Shown here piece by piece: positions 49,420-64,000 of a stretch of DNA of 64,000 nucleotides. Below the pieces are notes generated by a model. The model was not told the DNA's origin, did not search any database, and was given only the letters and a program-made list of their open reading frames with translations. Numbering within the stretch: position 1 is the stretch's first letter; every line of letters starts with the position of its first letter. Source of the DNA: Trichoplax adhaerens (taxonomy: Eukaryota; Placozoa; Uniplacotomia; Trichoplacea; Trichoplacidae); assembly GCF_000150275.1 (NCBI RefSeq), contig NW_002060943.1, forward strand, positions 6,186,937 to 6,250,936, in the 5' to 3' direction. The position numbers were made by a program, and so were the translations under genes.

Positions 49420-51235
49420 CATTTTGAAAGAGGGAATGGCAGACTACTTAGTTAGGTGCCAGGTAGTCGTATTCAATTCTACTGTAGAGAGTATAGTAGA
49501 CTTTTGGATGTTCATTATTACTTCCATGCAGATTAATATAGCATACAATTTTGAATATTCCTTGATAAGTAATTTGGAATATGTTCATTGCTTAACTTTG
49601 AAAGCCTCGACGACCAATTACCTACGGAGGGTTCGAGGTGTATCTTTCCTGTACAGTACAACAGACTTATGGAGGATATTTACAATTACTCCCATGACCA
49701 AAACTATAATATACAGTTTGGATAGTCCATGATGAAATAATCTAAAATGGACAATAGTTCATTGCATTACTTTGGAAGCAGTGACGGCAGCGTTTCTTAG
49801 CAGGTCCAAGTTATATTTTATTCTATAGAGAATGATAGATATTGTTAAAGCTATCCACCATTACTTCCATGATGAAATATATGGTATGCAATTTTGGATA
49901 TTTCATAAGATAATTTTGAGAGTGGCGATGGTAGATCATCTGTTCTGTATGGGCATAGTTTATGTATTGAATTAGCGTCAAAGTACTATCCAACTATATG
50001 ACATCTGTAAATGGCTATTAATCTGCATAATACCATGTTAGGCTACAGTGTTGTATCTTAATATGGCGATAGTACTACGTATTAATTAAGCATTAATTCT
50101 AATTAGTTATACTATACACTATCTAAGCAGGTCCGAGGTATACGCGTCTTTATTTTTATAGAGTATAACAGACTTATTATGAGTATCTATTATTCCTTCT
50201 ATGATTAAAAAATAGAGTATACAATTTTAGATAGTCCATGATGAAGTAATTTGCAGTATGGAATGGCTTATGGGATTAGTTTGAAAATGGCAAGGGTAAA
50301 CTATCTATAGACAGGTCCGAGCCGAGGTATATTTATATCTGTAGTGTATGTTAAGAGTACAATGTACTTGTATTCATTATTCCTTTGACGGTGAAAGAGA
50401 GAGTATACAATTCTGGATAGTCCACGATGAAATAATCTACAGTGCGGAATATCTGATAGCCTAATTTTGAAAAATAGCAAGGGCAAACTATCTATAGACA
50501 GCTTCGAGGTATGTTTATTTCTGTAGAGTATAACAAACTTGGTAAGAGTGTTTATTATTCCTTCCATGATGGAAAATAGAGTACGCAATTCTGAATATTC
50601 CATGATGAAATAATTCTTCTGGGTTGTAGGATAGCTTCTAGTATCATTTGAAAGCAGCGAGGGCAACTATCCACAGATATGACCGGGGTACATTTGTTTT
50701 CTGTAGAGTACTGTATTAACAGATTCGGTAAGGATGTTGCTATTCCTTCCATGATGGAAAATAGAGTATGCAATTCTGGATAATCCAAGATGAAATAATT
50801 CTTCTGGGATATGGGATAGCTCCCAGCATCATTTGAAAGTAACGATGTCAAACTATCTATGGACATGTCCGAGGTACATTTGTTTTCTGTAGAGTACTGT
50901 ATTAACAGATTCGGTAAGGATGTTGCTATTCCTTCGCTGATGGAAAATAGAGTATACAATTCTGAATATTCCGTAATGAAATAAATCTTCAGGATATGGG
51001 ATAGCTCATAGTATCATTTGAAAGCAGGGGGGGGGGGCAAACTATCCACGGACATGTCCGAGGTACATTTGTTTTCTGTAGAGTAGTGTATTAACAGATT
51101 CGGTAAGGATGTTGCTATTCCTTCCATGATGGAAAATAGAGTATGCAATTCTGGATATTCCTTGATGAAATAACCTGGGATATGAAATAGCTCATCGCCT
51201 AATTTTGAAAAGTAGCGGCAACAGACCACCTGCAG
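49420..51235. repeat. Satellite array, about 185-bp unit, homogeneous at its right end
   Basis: A landmark close to TATTCCTTCCATGATGG recurs near 49518, 49686, 49861, 50193, 50379, 50558, 50743, 50929 and 51118, plus a badly diverged copy near 50020. Spacing is 168-189 bp. The last three units are almost identical over long stretches (for example AACAGATTCGGTAAGGATG at about 50719, 50905 and 51093), while the left copies are diverged. Minus-strand open frames here translate the repeat and are not genes. An 11-G run at 51027-51037 interrupts one unit. Confidence 0.85.
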
Positions 51236-52539
51236 TATCTACACCACGGTTATTTGCATAAAGATGTCCGTCTGGTTGCTGACTCACTATTGCATTTTAG
51301 ACGTGTTTAGCTAGCGCGGCTGCTCCTTTTCCCTGCAGATACCGTAACTCTAGTACCTCCGCTATACTGTTCCGGCACTTTTCTCTAGTAACGATCAGCA
51401 GCTTGCTTGCTTGCAACCTTGATAGGTCAAGAACTTCCAGGAGTCCTTGGATAGGTATGCAAACTGTTTACTTAACCATCGCATTCTCATTCCTGTTCCC
51501 TATTTCATCGTTAAGATTCAACAGGATTCCCCTACGAGACTTGAAATCGCTATGTCGATGAGATTGATCTTAAGTGGTCCTATTCCATCCTATCATCAAT
51601 GCCTCAGTCTTGGTATGAGCCAGTGTCGTCTATTACCTCGATCAACGCTATCTCAAGGAACATTTAATCGTTGCTACTATGGCCTTCGTACAAATTCGAG
51701 GTAAGTTCTGCGCTAAATTGTGTGCTGAATTAGGCTTACTATTCATGCAAACCGACTCTAGTTTGCAGCTAGGATAAATAGAGTAATAGTGCAGATATTA
51801 CTAAGGTCTTGTTGATGAATTTCGATCCAATTAACCGTAATTAATTCATCAAGACTACATGCGTTGTTGCCTCTTGCTTCCCGTATTCCAAAATCAAGCT
51901 ACACAACATCATGTGCTTATTTATGACTTTGCATGCTGATAGATTGTTCAGTGCAGTAGGCAATTCGTAGAGAGGGGAATAGCTAATCCATTTAACCATT
52001 GATACGTATAAGACTACATAATGATCTTGTAAGCCGTTCAAAAATCAATCCATATCATGCACCCATTTTCATGTTCACACGAGATAAAATTGTTCGTCGC
52101 TGTGCACAATCGAGTAGCTGGATCAGATATCCATAACTCATCATACAGCAGTTTCCTATCCTTTATCTCCTATTCTTGGAGCAATCTAAAACTGACATAA
52201 TGTACCTGTGTGTTCGACTTAATGCCTGTATATTGTACAAGTCTACTCTACAGTACTCGTAAGCAAACTGTTGCGTATTAACACTAAGTTATAACTGAGA
52301 ACTGAAAAGTCTGCATTCGATATACGTTTATAAGACTTTCAATCAATTAACGTTTACTTCCTATGGGAAGTGTAAATTTCCATGAACTTCTACAAATAAT
52401 TTGTTTATGCATTGGGCTATGTGCTACTAAAGCACTGTAATTCAACGAAGATACCCTTCTGCCGACGAATTCGATGTATAGTAGTCATAATTCGATCAGT
52501 ACTCTGTTGTCTACGGCATGTTTGATAGTGTATTTATGA
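51236..52539. other. 5' flank of ABCB8
   Basis: No family was recognised in the short frames here. A few isolated GTAC words occur near 52235-52260, much weaker than at the other promoters. Confidence 0.45.
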
Positions 52540-55500
52540 ATGAACATTAATGATACAATTATTTCCTTCTTGATATCAAGGTTAAATTATACTAATACTC
52601 GATCTACTATGGCAGTTTTGGGTAATTGCCTAAGGAATCGAATCCGTCAATCTATAAAAGATCTTAATAGTTCTGTTGGACGTTGGTACTCTAGAACATG
52701 CAATCGTCCTTTTCTGTCGACCAGAATTTACTTTACATTTTCCTTACTTGGTGCAACTGCAGTCAAACAACGACATCCTAAAGCTAAATTAGGACGCAGT
52801 AAAAATGATGAATCTGATAGCAATGATGATAAAGAGATACCGTTTGACTGGAATGAATTTTTTAAGCTGCTCAAGCCGGATATATGGTTGTTAATTTTAG
52901 CTGTTGCAGTAAGTCATTGTAATATAGAATTAATTAATATAGCAGCAAAAAACATACAGTATTGATATTACAGTATTCGTATTCAAGTAAGGTTGTACAA
53001 ACTAAATTATATTGTGGATTATAATCAACTTACAGAGCGCTCTAGTTGCTGCCTTTGTCAACATCAAGATTCCAATTATGATTGGAGACTTTGTAAATGC
53101 TATGGCTCAAATGGTTTCTACTGACCAACAAGATAGCCTTCGTCAAAGTTTTCAGGATTTATTTAAGCCAGCAACTCAGCTGGTTCTTTACTATGGAGGC
53201 CAGGTGAAATCACGAGTCTATATTGCTTTTGCAGTAATATATGGCTCTAATTGTTGTTAAATTATCATTTTTACTGATTTAACTCTTCATTCCATGTCTT
53301 TTATTTCCATTAAAATATGCTTGTTAAATAGTTCATCAATCCTAATAAAAATGATCTTGGACAAATTGAACTTGTAGGCAGCGCTGACATGTACATATAT
53401 TACATTGTTATCAACTATCGGTGAAAATATAGCTGCAAGAATGAGAAAGAAACTCTTTGCCTCATTAATGAAACAAGATGTCGCCTTCTTTGATAAATAT
53501 AAGACTGGAGAAATTATTAGCAGGTTTGAATATTAATATTTAAGAATGTCCTATTATCCTCCTTTATCGTCAATGATATTGGATATTTAGAGCTACTGAG
53601 AAAACTATCTATACTCTTCTTTCAGACTAACTGCAGATATACAGGATTTTAAAAGTGCAATGAAGCAGTGCATTTCTCAAGGTGTCCGTAGTATCACACA
53701 GGTATCAAATTCTTTACGTGGACTTAAAAAATAAGTAATGGTGACTTATACAAGTACAGTATACCGGAGTCATTAGTGATTTGAATGATGCTCACCGCTC
53801 TGATGTATACCATATTAATTAGACAAATTTATAGAATTTTCGTATTTGTTGTTTTTAATAATACCTACTTGATACAGCAGTAAATACGAGTCTTCTACTA
53901 GAATATCTCCAATTTTAATATTTGTAGACCGTTGGATGTATTGTATCTCTGTATCTAATTTCTCCCAAGCTGACAACACTATTGGTCGTAGCGTTACCAT
54001 CACTGATTGCCATCGGCAGCTTTATTGGGTCTCTACTTAGAAAAATGTCCAGAAAAGTTCAGGAAAAAGTATACACATACAATAACTTTCTTATGGGTGT
54101 GGTCTTGGATTTAAACTTATATTTTGAAATGGATAAAATAATTTAATGTTGTCATTCTAGATTGCAAGCGCGACAGCAATTGCTGATGAAGCAGTCGGCA
54201 ACTTGAGAACAGTGCGTGCATTTGCTATGGAAGAAAAAGAAAAAGAGTTAGTTTTTCAATTTCATTTCAGTGCACTCGTTTTTAATGATTGAAAAATCCT
54301 TGCTCATCAATAATTATAATTGCGTCATATGCTACAGATTATACAATATCCATATTAACGAAGCTTGCAATTTGAGCAAAACACTTGGTTTTGGTATTGG
54401 ACTATTTCAGGGTTTAGCAAATTTAGCAATAAATGGTTAGACAAGCATAACTGCACCTTTTCAGAATTCGTTTAAGGGATATTTCTAACCGAGTTGCTTA
54501 AATTGAATTAAATGTATGCTAGGTGTAGTTCTATCTGTTTTATACTATGGTGGATACTTAATGTCGATTAAAGATTTAACACCGGGACAATTAATGTCAT
54601 TTTTAGTCGCTTCTCAAACTATGCAACGGTGAGTAATTATAAAATACTGCTTTGTCTCCCAGATCTAACAACGTTTGATAGGATGCTGTATAAGAAGTAA
54701 TTAACTTTAATCACAGATCTCTGGCAATGGTATCGATACTCTTCGGGCAAGTAATGAAAGGGTTAACTGCTGGAGCTCGCACTTTTGAGGTTCGTCACGG
54801 GTTCATGTAAGAAATGCAGATATTAAACAAAACTTTAAAACATGGAAAATAAATAACTGTACTCTAAAATTTGATGCATTTAGTACATGCAATTGCAGCC
54901 CCACATTGCTATTGATGAAGGTTGCATAATTGCAAACGATAAGTTGTCTGGTGAAGTAGAAATTGATAATATTACCTTTGTTTATCCGACAAGAAAAGAA
55001 CAGGTATGTTTAGTTATAGCGAAAGGAGATGGTTATCGATTAACTACAATAAAAAGTGGTTTGTTAATTTACTCAATTAGGCGGTTTTTAGAGATTTTAA
55101 CTTAAAAATTCCGGCTGGTAAGATCATCGCTCTATGTGGTCCATCCGGATCTGGTACTTATTTGCTGTGCTTTATATTTATTCTTGCTATCAAAGACTTT
55201 ATTAATATTTATTGACACTCATTAACAAATGCAAACTGATTTAATTAGGAAAATCGACTATCGCAGCATTAATAGAAAGATTTTATGACGTACAAAGTGG
55301 CAGTATTAAGCTGGATGGTATTGATATAAAAAAAATCAATCCATCTTGGTTGCGAGGTTCAGTAATTGGCTATATACATCAGGTAAGACCTTATTGATTT
55401 GGCTTGAAGGGGCAGAAGTCACTGGTTGTCGTATACTGAGGTCTATAAAAAGTAAATCATGTATGCAACAATTACTATCAAAGGAACCTGTACTCTTTGC

Positions 55501-57076
55501 TACTTCCGTTATCGAAAATATTCGGTATGGTCGACCCGATGCAACGGATGAAGAGGTAGTGATACTGTATTTTAGATGTAACTGCTATCTGGACTGTAAT
55601 GATTAAAGAATGATTGGTGCATTATCCTAATGCGCATATAATATTTGGTAATTTATATTTTACTATCTTTAATGAATCGATTTTGGTTTTAGGTTCATAA
55701 TGCGGCTCGCATGGCTAACGCTGAGGAATTTATTCTGAACTTTCCAAAGGTGAAATCATAGTTATATTGCATGGAGTAATCAATTTTCTTGATAAAATTT
55801 CTGGCCGAACTCTTTGCTTACAGCTGATCATTTAATACAACGTGAAATTATATATGTATATACCCGTATATATTAGGGTTATGAGACCATGCTCGGGGAA
55901 CGGGGAGTCACAGTTTCGGGTGGACAACGACAGAGGTATACCCGTAGAATTTCAGATTACTTTTAGAGAAATTAACGACTTTATACAAAATAATTTTTTA
56001 GGCTCAAATTATAACAGTCATGATTTCATCACTGATGTTATCTTTTATAATCGAACAGAATCGCTATTGCTCGTGCTTTACTAAAAGATCCCAAAATTTT
56101 AATTTTAGATGAAGCTACCAGGTATGTTTAGTTTACTAGTTCATGATGATACGAGCACTTATAGTGTTGTAACAACGCAAAGAAAGCTATTCGATACAAT
56201 AATCTGACATCAAATTAGTCAATAAATATTAAAATATACAAGTATTTCGTTGTGTAATTTCTTTTATTGCCATATTGTGTCGTTGAAGTGCATTAGATTC
56301 GGAATCTGAAAAAGCCGTGCAAGGGGCTCTTGACCGATTGATGAAAGGTAGTTTGTCAAGAGTAATTTCACAGATTCTAATGCAATATGTGTTATAGTAC
56401 AGTACAGTGTTATCGGTATCTGGCAAGTTTTAGTATGAAAGTAGGTTTCGTTTTTGCAAGTTGCGTTACGCAGTTCTACAATCTAGCTATTTTCATCCCT
56501 GGTCAGCTTAATTTCGTTTTCTTCGCATAATTTACAGATCGAACGGTTATAGTTATTGCGCATAGATTGAGTACTATAAGAAATGCAGGTAAGAAGTTGA
56601 AATATTGCTACGAAATTAGAGATAATTAGAATATCATAGTGTTCCTGTGGTCGTATTATATTTCTGAATACTGTACTGAAATCTTTTAGATGTCATTGCC
56701 GTAATCATGAATGGCATCATTTATGAGGTAAGAAGCGGTAAACTACAGGAAAGCAGATTCTTAATTAGTTCATAATGGACTAAAAGTTTAAGTATGATTT
56801 TATATATTGTATAAGTACAGTAATGTAGGGATAATTAATTAAAGAAGTTTATGTAAGCTTTCCGTTGCGGTTTTACGAATTATCCCGTTGACATTGTAGT
56901 AGAAAATTTTTTGATTGGACGAAGGACAATTACAAGATACTTTTAAATAGTTCATAATTATAGAGGTAGGCTATAATTTTATCTTTACATTTTAGATCGG
57001 CAATCATGCAGAACTGATGAAAAAGAAAGGGAAATACGCCGATATGGTGCGACTACAAAATTTGCAACAGTCATAA
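52540..57076 (+). CDS. ABCB8: Mitochondrial ABC half-transporter ABCB8
   Basis: Inner-membrane half transporter linked to mitochondrial iron export and a K(ATP) channel. Exons: 52540-52908, 53036-53203, 53378-53523, 53626-53701, 53928-54068, 54161-54246, 54338-54435, 54523-54628, 54717-54789, 54884-55003, 55081-55153, 55249-55382, 55484-55555, 55693-55749, 55877-55935, 56059-56121, 56289-56347, 56538-56588, 56690-56727, 56996-57076, making 689 aa with all phases closing. The basic, Arg-rich N-terminus fits a mitochondrial presequence. The second in-frame ATG at 52609 is an equally plausible start. The membrane domain has [21 protein letters not shown]: Walker A GPSGSGKST (481-489), Q-loop, signature VSGGQ (586-590), Walker B ILILDE (606-611), H-loop His642. 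These details match ABCB8 better than ABCB10. Confidence 0.92.
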
Positions 57077-57367
57077 TAGGATAGCTTGTATTAAATTTTT
57101 TATTTATTTAAGTTAAAAAGGTCGATAACTTCAGTTTTATTGAAATAAAGAGATGCTACTCCATATTCTAAATTGCCGTCACAGCTCAAGAAACGAATAA
57201 CTGAATTATAGAAATACAGTAGAAATTAAAGGAATGCTGACCCAATGAAACCTATATTCACTTCTTATATGATCATCTGTTGATGTTGATATGATCAGTT
57301 TTTCCATAGTCAGATTAATACAATTTTAAGTATAGTAATTATAATACTGGAAACATCAATACAATTT
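57077..57367. other. Convergent 3' region ABCB8/PSMC3
   Basis: Only 291 bp lie between the two stop codons. Contains a back-to-back poly(A) signal pair at 57136-57149. Confidence 0.6.
57136..57149. terminator. Back-to-back poly(A) signals serving both strands
   Basis: The palindrome TTTATTGAAATAAA contains AATAAA on the plus strand (57144-57149), 68 nt after the ABCB8 stop. It also contains AATAAA on the minus strand (complement of 57136-57141), about 230 nt after the PSMC3 stop. Use by both genes is inferred. Confidence 0.5.
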
Positions 57368-61912
<4,545 letters not shown>

Positions 61913-62149
61913 CACTTGCAATACTGTCCTTGGCCTTTTTTGCTCTTTGAAAGTTTGCGTTGTGCTCGTATGCCTTTGACTCTTTATCAGCTTGATCAGT
62001 GTGCTTGACCCTTTCGACGTTGAAAGCGTGTAATTAGTACGTGCGTCTATTGGCACTGAAGTGTTCTTCACTTGACCTGCGTACAGCTTTAGTCCTGTAT
62101 GCGGGACACTGGCTTTTTTACTACAGTAGTCCGTGGTACAGTCCACTGA

Positions 62150-62480
62150 ATAGAGTAGAGTACTGTACTGTCCAGTTGTACTGTACAGTACACTGTACAG
62201 TGTACAGTACTGTACTGTATCTTTCTACTTTCTACTGTACTGTACAGTACAGCAAGAATCTTTTCAATCTTTAATAACCGAGTTCAGTGATGTACTGTAC
62301 TGAGCATGACGCGGTCATTTTTCATTTGTGTCTGCTACAGTACAGCTCTATCCTGTACTGTACACTGTACACTGTACAGGAGGAATGAATACTGTACTGT
62401 ACAGTGTACAGTACAGTACAGTATTTTTCATTTGTGTCTGCTACAGTACAGTACAGCTCTATCCTGTACTGTACACTGTA
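62150..62480. promoter_or_regulatory. GTAC-palindrome clusters upstream of PSMC3, with tandem duplication
   Basis: Dense GTACTGTAC, TGTACACTGTACAC and GTACAGTAC words start about 240 bp upstream of the PSMC3 ATG. A 106-bp tandem duplication is embedded (landmark TTCATTTGTGTCTGCTACAG at 62321 and 62427; both copies continue with AGCTCTATCCTGTACTG). The ORFs covering it are repeat artefacts. Promoter role is inferred from position. Confidence 0.5.
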
Positions 62481-62734
62481 CACTGTACTGGAGGAATGAA
62501 TACTGCAGCAATGGGTGAAATACATGGCGGGATACTCCCAGAGTGATTTGTACTGTATCGTGATATCTTTGTGTGACAGCACAGCACTGTACTGTTTTAA
62601 AACCAAGTTATTCAGCTTTATATTCGTATCATTTTTTTTACATTTTTATTCACTCTCGTGATTTTAGGGCACCTTAAAGTACTCTGATTCGAACTGGTTC
62701 ACACAGTGTCATTGGTCCGGTTTTTATTTAACAA

Positions 62735-63200
62735 TACAGTACTGTACAGTACTGTACAGTGTACAGTACACAAGTGTGCAAGGTTGAAGCATAGCGTTAA
62801 AATGGTGATAAGCATGGACTGAGAGTGCGTAGATCGTGTCATGGCTCTACAATGGCATATTCGTAAAATACTGAAATTGGCAATGGGCATATTGGTAATT
62901 ATGAAATTAGACAGCGGCAAATCAGTAATTAACTGGAAAAAAAATTACTATAAGTTGAACTCAAAAGCTATCATAAAAATCAAAGTGGATACAGTCAGTA
63001 CAGTAAAGTACAGTGTATAGTATAGTACTGTACAGTACTGCATGCAAAATCCAAGAGTACTGCACTGAACAGAACTGCGGGCCCTCTTCCGACAGGTATA
63101 ATGTTCAATTGCTAGTTACAGCCCATAAAGCTAGCAAAAGTAATGTCACTACTGTACTGTACAAGTCATCCTCATTTACAGTAGTATGTACAGTACAGCA
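62735..63200. promoter_or_regulatory. GTAC-word clusters between PSMC3 and TEN1
   Basis: Short clusters at about 62740-62770, 63000-63045 and 63150-63200, with a further one at about 63470-63520, just 50-100 bp before the TEN1 ATG. The sequence between them is ordinary AT-rich DNA with no recognised gene on the plus strand. Confidence 0.4.
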
Positions 63201-63449
63201 GACAGAAATTTCCAACCACCGTTTGGACGTTTGAACTCGTTCATCAGTCGTCAAGTCGTCTCCAAATCCTTCATCGTCGTCAAATAATTGGCTTGTATCC
63301 ACCTTTCCTGTGCTGTATTAGATCTATTTCCCAGAAGTTATTTCAGACTTTGACGGGTTCATCATCCACGTTTCCTAACGCCATTGGTGTTTTAAATCTT
63401 GATTAGCTAAGCGAGCAGTGAGCCAGTCACCACCTAGTGTTGACATCAT
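63195..63449 (-). CDS. Possible small gene, unrecognised (tentative)
   Basis: A possible first exon (63380-63449) begins with two ATGs and reads MMSTLGGDWLTARLANQD. It ends in a phase that joins the acceptor before 63307 to an acidic open frame (QLFDDDEGFGDDLTTDE). The join is frame-compatible and the composition is protein-like. The donor is weak (gttagg), no homologue is recognised, and the downstream end is unresolved. It lies just upstream of TEN1 in divergent orientation. Treat it as a hypothesis. Confidence 0.25.
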
Positions 63450-63568
63450 TTCATTGCAGTCAAGACTATACTGTACACTGTACTCAGGGTACTATACTGT
63501 AGTGTAGAAGTCGTACAGTAAACATCTTTGCAAATTTCTGCAACTTACTGGAGAGCTGCTGCCGTAGG

Positions 63569-63970
63569 ATGGCAAAACCTGGCAGTAACATCAAAGACCA
63601 GTTGGATCGAGGTTATAGCGAAATATTGCGTATCAGCGAAATTGTCAGCCGAGGCAAAGAGCTGAATGGTAGAGATATTAAAACCATTGGTAGGGTACAA
63701 TTATATGATGCAATGACTAGTCGAGCTACGATATCTTGTGCGGAGGATGATCCCAACAGCCAGTTAGTAGTCATCACTGAATTTATTGAGCCATTGATGT
63801 CGGGCTCTAAAGCAACCTATCAATTCATTGGAGAGCTGGAATGGCAGCCACAGGATAGTGCCTTAGCTTTGAATGCTCGAACTTGTCGTGATGTTAGCAA
63901 GCTCGACATAACACGCTACTATCAAGGTTTAGATTCCATGCGAAAATTTTTAAATTCAAACGCCTCCTGA
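63569..63970 (+). CDS. TEN1: CST complex subunit TEN1
   Basis: Small OB-fold protein that joins STN1 and CTC1 in the CST complex, which protects telomeres and helps Pol alpha-primase fill in the C strand. A single exon of 133 aa, close to the family length (human 123). The region TIGRVQLYDAMTSRATIS (about residues 31-48) matches human TEN1's GRLCLYDMIQSRVTL. The later strands (LVVITEFIEPL, GELEW, ARTCRDVSKLDI) follow in the same order as the family OB fold. The ATG sits directly downstream of GTAC clusters. A poly(A) signal AATAAA at 63988-63993 follows the stop by only 17 nt. Confidence 0.87.
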   Translation: MAKPGSNIKDQLDRGYSEILRISEIVSRGKELNGRDIKTIGRVQLYDAMTSRATISCAEDDPNSQLVVITEFIEPLMSGSKATYQFIGELEWQPQDSALALNARTCRDVSKLDITRYYQGLDSMRKFLNSNAS

Positions 63971-63987
63971 TACTTATCAGTGTGTAT

Positions 63988-63993
63988 AATAAA
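63988..63993 (+). terminator. Poly(A) signal of TEN1
   Basis: Canonical AATAAA 17 nt after the TEN1 stop codon, near the end of the window. Confidence 0.55.
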
Positions 63994-64000
63994 GTACGTA

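Noticed and set aside
50301-51229. Minus-strand protein with repeated METGIATSLPN-like segments
   Set aside because: It translates the 185-bp satellite. The frame is interrupted between units and broken by the G run, and left copies lose it.
62041-62606. Open frames on both strands upstream of PSMC3
   Set aside because: Same GTAC-repeat artefact; the plus and minus translations mirror the palindrome.

Overview
The window looks like nuclear DNA of an early-branching animal. It is AT-rich, intron-rich and compact, and the genes recognised here (NUP210, APH1, FAM32A, FBXO30/40, ACP1, INTS12, ABCB8, PSMC3, TEN1) are a metazoan-type housekeeping set. Introns are mostly about 60 to 700 bp with GT..AG borders, and protein lengths are close to the human ones (for example NUP210 about 1,888 codons, PSMC3 427 aa, ACP1 159 aa). 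A placozoan such as Trichoplax is my best guess, but that is inference. No bacterial, viral or plasmid features, CRISPR arrays, rRNA genes or convincing tRNA genes were seen.

Layout. 1-775: 5' end of an unrecognised minus-strand gene. 776-5587: intergenic, with a GC-rich island and a six-copy palindrome-rich minisatellite (4345-5150). 5588-15124: NUP210 (+, about 29 exons). 17335-19225: APH1 (+, 6 exons). 21083-21796: NUDT7-like CoA diphosphatase (-, one exon), divergent over 304 bp from FAM32A (+, 22101-23711). 25601-27539: FBXO30/40-type F-box protein (+). 28584-30830: ACP1 copy A (-), divergent from INTS12 (+, 31519-34150). 36370-42772: diverged ACP1 copy B (-). 42773-52539: nearly 10 kb without a recognisable gene, holding two satellite arrays (about 85-bp and about 185-bp units). 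52540-57076: ABCB8 (+, 20 exons), convergent with PSMC3/Rpt5 (-, 57368-61912, 18 exons). 63569-63970: TEN1 (+, single exon), divergent from PSMC3.

The genes are general cell machinery rather than one pathway: nuclear pore, gamma-secretase, peroxisomal CoA turnover, splicing, ubiquitin ligation, tyrosine dephosphorylation, snRNA 3' processing, mitochondrial ABC transport, proteasome and telomere maintenance.

The most striking unexplained signal is a self-complementary motif built from GTACTGTAC/GTACAGTAC. It forms dense clusters near the 5' ends of NUP210, APH1, NUDT7/FAM32A, ACP1-A/INTS12, PSMC3 and TEN1, and is rare in gene bodies and 3' regions. It behaves like a promoter-associated palindromic repeat and is the best candidate here for something undescribed. 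All exon models were built by hand from splice signals, reading-frame continuity and remembered family sequences. Frame closure was checked by exon-length arithmetic for APH1, FAM32A, FBXO, both ACP1 copies, INTS12, ABCB8 and PSMC3. NUP210 closes except at one junction.
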